Shown in pieces: positions 8,924 to 15,803 of a stretch of DNA of 47,960 nucleotides. The position numbers were made by a program, and so were the translations under genes. A model generated the notes under the pieces. That model saw only the letters and a list, made by a program, of their open reading frames with translations, searched no databases and was not told the DNA's origin. The stretch comes from Wenzhouxiangella sediminis (GTDB taxonomy: Bacteria > Pseudomonadota > Gammaproteobacteria > Xanthomonadales > Wenzhouxiangellaceae), in assembly GCF_003410055.1 (NCBI RefSeq), contig NZ_QUZK01000023.1, positions 1-47,960 on the forward strand, read 5' to 3'. Position 1 is the stretch's first letter. Each line of letters starts with the position of its first letter.

Positions 8924-9646
8924 ATGTTTTCGCCGGATCGAAAGGAAACGCCCCCGACGCGCGACTGGCGGGAGCGCTTCGCGGAACTGGCCGCCGGGAG
9001 CCGGCAGGCGCCGCTGCGCGATTTCTACGCCCGCGGGGCGCCGAAGGCCGACACGAGCCTGTCCGAAGCGCCGCTGGTGGCGCTCGACCTGGAGACGACC
9101 GGCCTCGACCCGAAGCGGCACGGCATCGTCAGCATCGGCATGGTGCCGTTCTCGCTCCAACGCATTCGCCCGGCACAGGGCTATTACCGCGTCATCCGGC
9201 CGCGTCGGGAGATCGACGAGCACTCCATCACCATCCACCGGATCACGCACGAGGAAGTCGACGGCGCGCCGGACCTGGAGGACATCGTCGATGGCTTTCT
9301 CGAGGCGCTGTCGGGTCGCGTGGCTGTCGTTCACTATCACGCCATCGAGCGGCGGTTTCTCTACCAGGCCTTTCTCAGGCGCTTCGGCGAGGGCGTGCTG
9401 TTCCCGCTCATCGATACCCTCCAGATCGAAAAGCGGGTCAGCCAGCAACGCACGCTCAATCCGCTGACCTGGTTCGGTCGCCGGCGGGTGTCGCTGCGCC
9501 TGGCCGACGCCAGGCGCCGCTACGGCTTGCCGGAGTATTCACCACACCACGCCCTGACCGACGCGCTGGCCACGGCGGAGCTCTTCCAGGCGCAGGTCGC
9601 CCATCACGGCAGTCCCGACGACCAGCTCTCGCAATGGTGGCTGTAG
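8924..9646 (+). CDS. DnaQ-like 3'-5' exonuclease (DEDDh)
   Basis: A 240-residue protein of the DNA polymerase III epsilon-like exonuclease family. The first motif LDLETTG gives D55 and E57. The middle motif reads HYHAIERRFL, with Glu where many members have Asp. The last motif HHALTDALATAEL supplies the His and Asp of DEDDh enzymes. The ATG directly follows the stop of the upstream cNMP/CBS/DUF294 gene with no gap, so translation is coupled. It is unlikely to be the replicative proofreading subunit, given this partner and the ~35-residue N-terminal extension before the fold. The substrate, DNA or RNA, is unknown. Confidence 0.88.
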   Translation: MFSPDRKETPPTRDWRERFAELAAGSRQAPLRDFYARGAPKADTSLSEAPLVALDLETTGLDPKRHGIVSIGMVPFSLQRIRPAQGYYRVIRPRREIDEHSITIHRITHEEVDGAPDLEDIVDGFLEALSGRVAVVHYHAIERRFLYQAFLRRFGEGVLFPLIDTLQIEKRVSQQRTLNPLTWFGRRRVSLRLADARRRYGLPEYSPHHALTDALATAELFQAQVAHHGSPDDQLSQWWL

Positions 9647-9654
9647 GCTGCTGC

Positions 9655-9702
9655 GGGTTCCGGGTTCCGGGTTCCGAACCCTGAAACCTGAAACCAGGTT
9701 CC
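9655..9702. repeat. 7-bp tandem repeats forming an imperfect hairpin between convergent genes
   Basis: Three GGGTTCC-type units (9655-9675) are followed by the inverted form GAACCC-TGAAACC-TGAAACC (9676-9695). The two 20-nt arms match at 16 of 20 positions. It sits between the stop of the exonuclease (9646) and the stop of the porin (9717), so it could end transcription from both sides. The units are related to those at 22014-22371, 31221-31250 and 47862-47884. Confidence 0.75.
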
Positions 9703-9716
9703 GCCCCGCCCGCGCC

Positions 9717-10895
9717 CTACCAGTTTCCGTTCAGCGTCAACCAGATCTTCTGCACGTCGGTGCGGCCGTCGTCGCCGTCGAATTGCGCCGCCTTGACCTC
9801 GAATGACAGGCCTGCGGGCAGCGGTCGCTTGACCATGACGCCGTACTCTCGGCCGTAGTTGATCGAGCCGCGGTCGCTGCGGAAGTCGTGCAGCTTGACC
9901 AGGCCGGTCCACCGGCCGAGTTTCGTGCCGGCGGCCGCGTAGGTGTCGACCAGGCCGTCCGCCGGCGTGGACAGGAACTGATCGGTCCAGCCGTTGTGCG
10001 CGTGCAGGGTGGCCAGCGGGGTTTGGAAAGCGTATGTCCCATCGCCGCCGAGCCGCTCGTGGCCGGCGAACCAGTGCCATGCTTCCAGCTTTTGCGCGAT
10101 GCGCGCATGCAGGTAGTTCTGTCCGTCGACGTCGTCGAGCTCACGGATGCCGTCCTGGCGCGCGAATTCGAGTCGATAGCTGAAGTCCTCGCGGCCCGGA
10201 ATCGTGCCGGTCAGGCGGGCACCGAGGTTGCGGTGAGAAGCCGGCCGGTCCTCGAAGGCGATGCGGTGGGCATAGAACGCCAGGGTGCTTTGGCCGATCG
10301 CGCGGGAGAAGGTCCCCATCCAGGTGTCGAGGTCGGCTTCGGCGAGCCGGTCGTTGGGGTTCGACGGCCCGAAGACGCGATGCGCCTTGTCCAGCCAGCG
10401 CAGGTCGATGCGCCACTCGGCCGCTTCCAGGCCGACCGTCACGGCGTCGAAGGTCTGCTCGAGCTGGCGAAAGCCGACGTTGCCGAGGAAGCGAACGTTG
10501 TCTTCCAGCAGGCGCTGTCGGCCCGCACGCAGGCTGAAGCGGTCGGGGCGCGAGTAGCCGATCCATGCCTCGGAGATGTTCTCGTCGTCGGGATCGGCGA
10601 CCACCGGGTAGGCGGTACGGCCGTTGGCCGTGGAATTGAAGTCCTCGCTGCCGATATGACGGTTGGCGTGGGCGGTCAGGCCGAACCGCCAGCCGGACCA
10701 CTCGGGGCTGATGATGCCGACGCGGGCGCGCAGGGTCGATGCGGTGGCATCGTTCACGAAGCGGTCGTCGTCCACCAGTTCGAGACGATAGCGGAGGTCG
10801 AGCGTCGGCTGCCAGGTATTGCCTTCATCGGCGATGGCGGTGGACAGGGGCAGGGCGAGGGCCAGGGCGAAGCCGAGACGGGTAAGCGTGCGCAT
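9717..10895 (-). CDS. outer-membrane porin, alginate-export (AlgE-like) family
   Basis: A 392-residue beta-barrel protein with a signal peptide (MRTLTRLGFALALALPLSTAIA) and a final Trp typical of outer-membrane proteins. The GRQRLLEDNVRFLGNVGFRQ region, followed by EQTFDAV, fits the alginate-export domain family (PF13372). Alternating hydrophobic strands run throughout. The ATG at 10895 has GTGGAG just upstream. The gene lies directly downstream of the fnr gene on the same strand, behind a candidate FNR-dependent promoter, so induction at low oxygen is likely. No other alginate or polysaccharide gene is nearby, so alginate itself need not be the substrate. Confidence 0.85.
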   Translation of the reverse strand: MRTLTRLGFALALALPLSTAIADEGNTWQPTLDLRYRLELVDDDRFVNDATASTLRARVGIISPEWSGWRFGLTAHANRHIGSEDFNSTANGRTAYPVVADPDDENISEAWIGYSRPDRFSLRAGRQRLLEDNVRFLGNVGFRQLEQTFDAVTVGLEAAEWRIDLRWLDKAHRVFGPSNPNDRLAEADLDTWMGTFSRAIGQSTLAFYAHRIAFEDRPASHRNLGARLTGTIPGREDFSYRLEFARQDGIRELDDVDGQNYLHARIAQKLEAWHWFAGHERLGGDGTYAFQTPLATLHAHNGWTDQFLSTPADGLVDTYAAAGTKLGRWTGLVKLHDFRSDRGSINYGREYGVMVKRPLPAGLSFEVKAAQFDGDDGRTDVQKIWLTLNGNW

Positions 10896-10927
10896 AGGTG
10901 ACTCCACAATGCATCAATTGTGGCGCC

Positions 10928-10969
10928 AGTATGAAGGCTGCCCGAGGTGGGCTATTTGACCCGAATCAA
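10928..10969 (-). promoter_or_regulatory. FNR box and -10 element driving the porin
   Basis: TTGACCCGAATCAA at 10956-10969 matches TTGAT-N4-ATCAA at 9 of 10 positions. On the minus strand a -10-like CATACT lies at 10928-10933 (4 of 6 matches to TATAAT). Its upstream edge is 29.5 bp from the box centre, which places the box at -41.5 of a start near 10921. This is the geometry of class II FNR activation. The regulator gene itself ends only 11 bp upstream, at 10980. Confidence 0.72.
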
Positions 10970-10979
10970 AGCGGGTCGA

Positions 10980-11708
10980 TCAGCATTCGCCGATGGACTT
11001 GAGCCCTTCTCGGTCGAGGATCTTGACTTCGCGGCGGCGGACTTCAATGACGCCCATTTCCTGCAGGCGGCCGAACAGGCGGCTGACGGTCTCCAGTACC
11101 AGGCCCAGGTAGTTGGCCAGGTCGGCGCGCGACATGGTCAAGGTCAGCTGGTCGGCGCTGCGGCCCAGACGCGCCTGTCGCTTGCTCATGCTGTGCAGGA
11201 ACAGGGCCAGTCGGCTGATCGCCTGGTTGCGTCCCATCATGGCCATGTGGTCGTGATCGTCGCCCATCTCGCGGCTGACCAGGCGCATGAACTGGCGCTG
11301 CAGTCCGGGAACGGACGCACTGATGCGTTCGAGTTCGGCGTACGGCAGCCGGCACACGCTGGAGGCCTCCAGGGCCTCGGCGCTGCACTGGTGGCGTTCG
11401 CCGGCCAGGGCGTCGAATCCCATGATCTCGCCGGGCAGGTGGAAGCCCAGTATCTGCAGCTCGCCGCCCTCGGACACCGCCTGCGTCTTGAGCGAGCCGG
11501 ACTTGATGACGTACAGCGCGCGGAAAGGGGAGCCGGCGTGATAGAGCGTGTCGCCCGATGCCAGGCTGGTGCGGTCGGCCACCATCTGGTCGACTCGATC
11601 GACGTCGGCGCTGTCGAGTCCGGCCGGCAGGCAGAGTTCGCGCAGGTCGCAGCGCGCGCACTGGCGGCGGACCTGATCGAGATCGATGGCCGGATTATTG
11701 GCTGGCAT
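10980..11708 (-). CDS. fnr: FNR/Anr-type oxygen-sensing transcription regulator
   Basis: A 242-residue Crp/Fnr-family regulator. The cluster-binding cysteines C17, C20, C26 and C108 match the CX2CX5C plus central-Cys pattern of E. coli FNR, so it should bind an oxygen-labile 4Fe-4S cluster. A cNMP-like beta-barrel and dimer helix follow. The C-terminal helix-turn-helix has the ETVSR-type recognition helix, expected to read TTGAT half-sites. The ATG at 11708 follows a GGGGG ribosome site and gives the conserved N-terminus; an in-frame start exists at 11726. Candidate target sites are seen before the adjacent porin, cytochrome c and ubiU. It is called Anr in pseudomonads. Confidence 0.95.
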   Translation of the reverse strand: MPANNPAIDLDQVRRQCARCDLRELCLPAGLDSADVDRVDQMVADRTSLASGDTLYHAGSPFRALYVIKSGSLKTQAVSEGGELQILGFHLPGEIMGFDALAGERHQCSAEALEASSVCRLPYAELERISASVPGLQRQFMRLVSREMGDDHDHMAMMGRNQAISRLALFLHSMSKRQARLGRSADQLTLTMSRADLANYLGLVLETVSRLFGRLQEMGVIEVRRREVKILDREGLKSIGEC

Positions 11709-11801
11709 GAAACCCCCGCAAAGCACGTCGTCGGCAACTTTCGAACTCTAGCATATGCGAGCGGCTGCTCGGCTTCGTCAACGCGCGCGTCTTCAGGGCA
11801 A

Positions 11802-12437
11802 TCAGGGCAGGCCGAGCAGCTTGTGCGTCTGTACGCTCAGGCGCCATTTCGGGTGCTGCATGCAGTACTCGATCGATCGCCGGGTGTTGCCTTCGAGTTC
11901 GGGGCCGTCCATGGGCTGGAGCAGGAAGTGACGGAAGTCGAGCCCTTCGAAGTCGGCCGGGTCGATACCCGCCTGCGGATAGACGAGCTTGAGTTCGTCG
12001 CCGTGCTCGACCACGAGCTCGGCGCCCGCCTTCGGGCTGACGCAGAGCCAGTCGATGCCGGAGGGAGCGGGGATGGTGCCGTTGGTTTCGACGGCGATCT
12101 CGAAGCCGCGTTCGTGCAAGGCATCGATCGCGGCTCGGTCGAGCTGCAGCAGGGGTTCGCCGCCGGTGCAGACCACCAGTTTCGGACCTTGCGCGTCGTG
12201 CGGCCAGCGCCGGCTGACGGCGGCCGCCAGCGACTCACCGTCCTCGAACTTGCCGCCGCCCGGACCGCCCGTACCGACGAACTGGGTGTCGCAGAACTTG
12301 CAGATCGCCAGATGCCGGTGCTGCTCCCGTCCGGACCAGAGGTTGCAGCCGGCAAAACGCAGGAAGACTGCCGGCCGGCCGGCGTTGAGCCCCTCGCCCT
12401 GCAGCGTGTGAAAGATCTCGCGGACGGTGTAGGTCAT
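11802..12437 (-). CDS. queE: 7-carboxy-7-deazaguanine synthase QueE
   Basis: A 211-residue radical SAM enzyme that ring-contracts 6-carboxytetrahydropterin to 7-carboxy-7-deazaguanine in queuosine/preQ0 biosynthesis. Cluster cysteines are C31, C46 and C49, the extended CX14CX2C form known from Burkholderia QueE. The N-terminal REIFHTLQGEG and CTGGEPLLQ are clear family motifs. The ATG at 12437 overlaps the stop of the upstream queD-like gene (ATGA), which decides the start over the longer open frame reaching 13262. QueC and QueF are not in the window. Confidence 0.96.
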   Translation of the reverse strand: MTYTVREIFHTLQGEGLNAGRPAVFLRFAGCNLWSGREQHRHLAICKFCDTQFVGTGGPGGGKFEDGESLAAAVSRRWPHDAQGPKLVVCTGGEPLLQLDRAAIDALHERGFEIAVETNGTIPAPSGIDWLCVSPKAGAELVVEHGDELKLVYPQAGIDPADFEGLDFRHFLLQPMDGPELEGNTRRSIEYCMQHPKWRLSVQTHKLLGLP

Positions 12438-13519
12438 GGCACGAGCAGGCCCCGGGTGCTTCCGCCGCGCAGTAGAAGGGCGCCGTGCCCGGGTTTTTCG
12501 AGCACATCGATACGGCTCAGCCCCGGGAGTTCGGCGGCCATCCGCGCCTCGATGTGGCGCGCGATGGCAGCCGGGTCGTTGTCCTCGAGCCCGGCCTTCT
12601 GGTGGAGCGGCTGATGGTCGAGTTCCCGGAACAGCGGATCGAAACGCTGTTTGACGTCGCCGTAGTCGTGGACCCAGCCCATCACCTCGTCGAGCCCGCC
12701 GGCCAGGTGCAGGCGCGTGGTGAACGTGTGCCCGTGGAGCAGCCTGCGGGGATCGCCCTGCGGCGCCCGCGCAAGCCGGACGGCGCTGTCGAAGGACATC
12801 GCTTTCCAGATTCGCCAGGTGCGGCCGTCGTAGTGGCAGCCGGCCGAAGCGGTTTCCAGCACCGAGATGCCGGTCAGGCCGGGCAGAACATCGGTAAGGT
12901 TCTGCCAGAGCCAGCGGGCCAGGACTTCGCTGGTGGGGTTGTCGAGGCCGGGCAGGTCGTTCAGGCAGGCGAAGTGGATCTGCTCGTGCACCGGCTGCCA
13001 GGCTTCGGCGATCCGATCCTGCGTGCGCCAGGCATCCTGCCCGGCATCGACGCGAGCATGGATGACCGCCTCGAAACCGTGACCGTGCATCCGGCCGCAC
13101 TTGTGCCCCCGAGGAACGCTGGGCAGCCGGTGCGCGGACTCGAAGCGGAAGCGGCGCCAGGCCAGCGGGTGTTTTCCCGGCTCCACGACCGCGCCACGAT
13201 CCGGCGCGCTCCTCAGGACGATGGCGTGCGGTTGGGCCGAAGCGGCGCGCTCCAGCAGCCATTCGGCGATGCGGGCGTCGTCCGGTGCGCCGATGAGCTC
13301 GTTGACGAGCGCGTAGTCGAGTGGCGCGACGGCCTCGTCCAGGATTGCTCCCAGCGCACGCGTTTCATCGCCGGGGAAGTCGCCGGGACAGGAGGCGGCG
13401 GCTGCGAAGATGCGGGCCTCGAAGCCGTGGCCGTGCAGGCGCTCGCCGTCGGCAACGGCCAGGCGCCGCGCCGCCTCGAAGGGCCGCAGCGCAGTCAGAA
13501 AAAGCGAGTGGGCGTTCAT
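12434..13519 (-). CDS. queD: three-domain 6-carboxytetrahydropterin synthase (QueD-like, triple T-fold)
   Basis: A 361-residue protein with three tandem PTPS/QueD-like domains, where QueD is normally ~120 residues. Domain 1 (~1-110) has HGH at 29-31 but lacks the first zinc His and catalytic Cys. Domain 2 (~118-238) has the full zinc set H130, H145, H147, the catalytic-type C141 and E222, but IHF at 181-183 replaces the usual LDH dyad. Domain 3 (~239-355) lacks the first His and the Cys but keeps HGH at 262-264, D301-H302 and E341. Its stop overlaps queE's start, supporting a QueD role before QueE. A complete active site may need residues from domains 2 and 3; that is inference. Confidence 0.85.
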   Translation of the reverse strand: MNAHSLFLTALRPFEAARRLAVADGERLHGHGFEARIFAAAASCPGDFPGDETRALGAILDEAVAPLDYALVNELIGAPDDARIAEWLLERAASAQPHAIVLRSAPDRGAVVEPGKHPLAWRRFRFESAHRLPSVPRGHKCGRMHGHGFEAVIHARVDAGQDAWRTQDRIAEAWQPVHEQIHFACLNDLPGLDNPTSEVLARWLWQNLTDVLPGLTGISVLETASAGCHYDGRTWRIWKAMSFDSAVRLARAPQGDPRRLLHGHTFTTRLHLAGGLDEVMGWVHDYGDVKQRFDPLFRELDHQPLHQKAGLEDNDPAAIARHIEARMAAELPGLSRIDVLEKPGHGALLLRGGSTRGLLVP

Positions 13520-13581
13520 GCCTGGGCTTTGCCGGAAAGGAGCACGCCGGGGTCCTGGGGCGACCCCGGCGCCTGAAACGG

Positions 13582-13658
13582 TGGTGGCTACGGGTGGACT
13601 CGAACCACCGACCCCAGCATTATGAGTGCTGTGCTCTAACCGGCTGAGCTACGTAGCC
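13582..13658 (-). tRNA. tRNA-Met (CAT), elongator
   Basis: A complete cloverleaf on the minus strand, 77 nt including an encoded CCA. The acceptor stem GGCTACG pairs with CGTAGCC and is followed by discriminator A. The D-arm holds AGCTCAGCCGGTTAGAGC, and the T-loop reads GGTTCGAGTCC. The anticodon stem CAGCA/TGCTG encloses the loop CTCATAA with anticodon CAT. The first acceptor base is paired, and the overall sequence is close to elongator Met tRNA rather than the initiator. A CAT anticodon could also be a tRNA-Ile modified at C34, but the body resembles elongator Met. Confidence 0.95.
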
Positions 13659-13728
13659 TCAAGCGAGCCGGCTATTTTTTCCATTTTTTCCGGGGAAGTC
13701 AAGCAATTCGTGGCGTTTCGGGCGGAAA

Positions 13729-13770
13729 TTGATCTAATGCAAGTTTGCCGGCCCCGAGTCGGGCTAGATT
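13729..13770 (+). promoter_or_regulatory. FNR-like box and -10 element before the cytochrome c gene
   Basis: TTGATCTAATGCAA at 13729-13742 matches the FNR consensus at 8 of 10, with one perfect half-site. A -10-like TAGATT lies at 13765-13770 (4 of 6). The distance from box centre to hexamer is 29.5 bp, the same as for the porin and ubiU candidates. The gene starts at 13813. Confidence 0.5.
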
Positions 13771-13812
13771 GCCGTCCCGAAAGTCGAATCCGTCCAGCAA
13801 GGGGAGCCCACG

Positions 13813-14466
13813 ATGACGCGTTGCACGTTCCTGTTGATCACACTCCTGGCCGCTCCGGCGGTACTCGCCCAGTACGGCCTCGACGAGTTGCCCGATGATC
13901 TGGTCTCCGATTTCCGGGCACTGCGCGAAGAAATCGAATCCGATCCCCAAGCGCTCGAAGACGTCATCAAGGCGGGCCGGGAGCGCGCGATCTTCTGCAA
14001 TACCTGTCACGGCGACGACGGCAACGCCGAACGGCCGACTTATCCCGCCCTGGCGGGTCAGAACGCCGCCTACCTGCTCGACCAGATCGAGCAGTTTGCG
14101 GCCGGTACGCGCGAGAAGAAAGTGATGAACGTTCTCGCGGCGACCTTCAGCAACGAGGAAAAAGTCACCCTGGCGCTCTACTACACGAACATGGAGCGCG
14201 AGCGGCCGGTGCTCGATGCCGATCTGGCGCAACAGGGCGCCGCCGAGTACCAGCTACGCTGCGCGCAGTGCCACGGCGCCGATGGGCGCGGCCAGCAGGG
14301 CTACGCCCGGATTGCCGGTCAGCAGCCCGGCTACATCGCCAAGGTGTTGCGCGAGTACCGCAGCGGCGAGAGTCCGCGGCGGCTCAGCCCCATGTACGGG
14401 GTCGCTGCCGCGCTCGATGAATCGGTGATCGACGCCATTGCCCACTACGCCGCGAGCCTGCGCTGA
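13813..14466 (+). CDS. dihaem cytochrome c (c4-like), periplasmic
   Basis: A 217-residue secreted electron carrier with two class I c-type haem sites: C62-x2-CH and C150-x2-CH. A signal peptide ends near AVLAQ. Met residues in VMNVL and SPMYG are candidate sixth ligands. The two-domain layout fits cytochrome c4, although the first haem site is preceded by an unusually long acidic helical stretch (residues 20-60). AAGGGGAG sits 6 nt before the ATG. The gene stands alone, with no oxidase or reductase beside it. A candidate FNR box upstream suggests use under low oxygen. The electron partners cannot be named. Confidence 0.9.
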   Translation: MTRCTFLLITLLAAPAVLAQYGLDELPDDLVSDFRALREEIESDPQALEDVIKAGRERAIFCNTCHGDDGNAERPTYPALAGQNAAYLLDQIEQFAAGTREKKVMNVLAATFSNEEKVTLALYYTNMERERPVLDADLAQQGAAEYQLRCAQCHGADGRGQQGYARIAGQQPGYIAKVLREYRSGESPRRLSPMYGVAAALDESVIDAIAHYAASLR

Positions 14467-14481
14467 AGCCGCGGCAGTCTG

Positions 14482-15630
14482 TCACGGCAGCGCGCCGAAG
14501 CCGTCTCCGAAGATGAGATCGGCGTTGGGTGTGGTCACCAGGCAGGAAGCGGCGGCCACTGCGGGTTGCATCTGCTCCAGGCTGCATTGCGAGAACTCCT
14601 GGGAGCCGTTGATCGACGGATTCATGATGCCCCGGAAGGTCTCGTCGGCGCACTCGTTCTGGCCGTCGTGCGGGGCGTCGAAGTTGTGCCCCAGTTCGTG
14701 CGCGAAGACCAGGCCGTTGGTCGTTTCGTTGCCGGCGTCCCAGTCCACGCCGTAGCCGGCGAAGGAGCTGCAGAGAACGCCCAGGTAGGCAATGCCGGCG
14801 ATTCCGCCGTCGCGTGAGCGACTCGTCACCAGGTGCGCCAGCCCGGCGAAGGGGATTGCGCTGCCGTCACCGCCATCCATGAAGTCACGAAACTCGCCGA
14901 GAAGGGTCGAGGCTTCGGTTGCCGTCAGTGGTCCGTCGTCGCTCAGTGCTTCGAGATGGTGGAGCACGATTCCGGTGCCGAGCTGGGAAGTGTAGATGCC
15001 GTCGACGAAGTTGATGCGTCCGGCCACGATGGCAGCGGCATTACCGCCATGGGTGGCCTGGAAGGCCGTATCGGCCACGATCGTGACCGGGAGAGACTGC
15101 GCGCCGGATGTCGATCCGCGATCGGCAGTCGACTGAGGGCGGTTCGGGACGGGTGGCACGATGGGATCGTGCCCGATGACGCCCTCCAGGCTCAAGTCCT
15201 GGCGCCGAAACACGATGTCCTGCCCGGCAGCCGGCTCGGCCCGGCCTGTCCAGTCGAAGCCGGCGGCGCGGTCGATCAGGTACAGCGCACGGCCATCGTG
15301 GAACGCGCCCCACCAGCGATGACCGGTCCAGTTGAGGCGAACCCAGCTGCCGGGTCGACCGACGACTTCTCCGCTCATGTAGCGGTGGCCTCCCCGGCTG
15401 ATGCGCTCGCGAAGGTCGGCGCTGAGTTGCGCAAACGGCGCCGTATTGTCGCGAAGCGAGAGCTGCCAGCGCTGGCCGAATGCATTGACCGTCATGTGCG
15501 TCTCGACGCGGTGCGCGGGCGAGGGCAGGTCGAGAAGGGCGTAGTCGTTCAGCTTCGCGGCCGGGGCGGCGACAGCGCTCGCACAACCGGCGCAGAGCAG
15601 GAATATGAGGCAGATCAGTCGGATGGGCAT
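14482..15630 (-). CDS. secreted zinc metalloprotease (M12-type, reprolysin-like)
   Basis: A 382-residue exported protein. The N-terminal signal peptide is hydrophobic; a Cys at residue 16 (CAGC) is a poor lipobox, so lipidation is uncertain. A propeptide-like region spans ~25-170 and a peptidase domain ~175-365. The zinc site is H311-E312-x2-H315-x5-H321-D322, the extended adamalysin pattern, but Asp318 stands where the family normally has Gly. M336 is the likely Met-turn residue. The protein ends with IFGDGFGALP after a Cys-containing segment. Substrate is unknown. It stands alone, convergent with the cytochrome c gene. Confidence 0.85.
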   Translation of the reverse strand: MPIRLICLIFLLCAGCASAVAAPAAKLNDYALLDLPSPAHRVETHMTVNAFGQRWQLSLRDNTAPFAQLSADLRERISRGGHRYMSGEVVGRPGSWVRLNWTGHRWWGAFHDGRALYLIDRAAGFDWTGRAEPAAGQDIVFRRQDLSLEGVIGHDPIVPPVPNRPQSTADRGSTSGAQSLPVTIVADTAFQATHGGNAAAIVAGRINFVDGIYTSQLGTGIVLHHLEALSDDGPLTATEASTLLGEFRDFMDGGDGSAIPFAGLAHLVTSRSRDGGIAGIAYLGVLCSSFAGYGVDWDAGNETTNGLVFAHELGHNFDAPHDGQNECADETFRGIMNPSINGSQEFSQCSLEQMQPAVAAASCLVTTPNADLIFGDGFGALP

Positions 15631-15764
15631 GACGGCAAACCGCTGTGCGTTCGACTCCCGATCATAGGCCGGCGCCGCGGAAATTGCCGTGACCGGTTTC
15701 TCTTTTTGGAAAATTTGCTTGCTTGTCCGCCGTCACAGGCAGGTTGCGTTGGCCTGGAACGGCG

Positions 15765-15796
15765 ATCCGGCCGGACCCGGGCGGGTCGGGCCGGAT
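15765..15796. terminator. strong hairpin, possible terminator of the PfkB kinase gene
   Basis: ATCCGGCC (15765-15772) pairs with GGCCGGAT (15789-15796), with an inner GACCC/GGGTC stem and a GGGC loop. It lies 7 bp after the stop of the minus-strand kinase gene. There is no T tract on either side, so simple intrinsic termination is not assured. Confidence 0.5.
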
Positions 15797-15803
15797 GGAG
15801 GCT

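Noticed and set aside
10947-12614. A 555-residue plus-strand open frame
   Set aside because: It is the shadow of fnr and queE, both clearly recognised on the other strand.
12438-13262. N-terminal extension of queE
   Set aside because: It overlaps the queD-like gene out of frame; QueE has the standard length from 12437.
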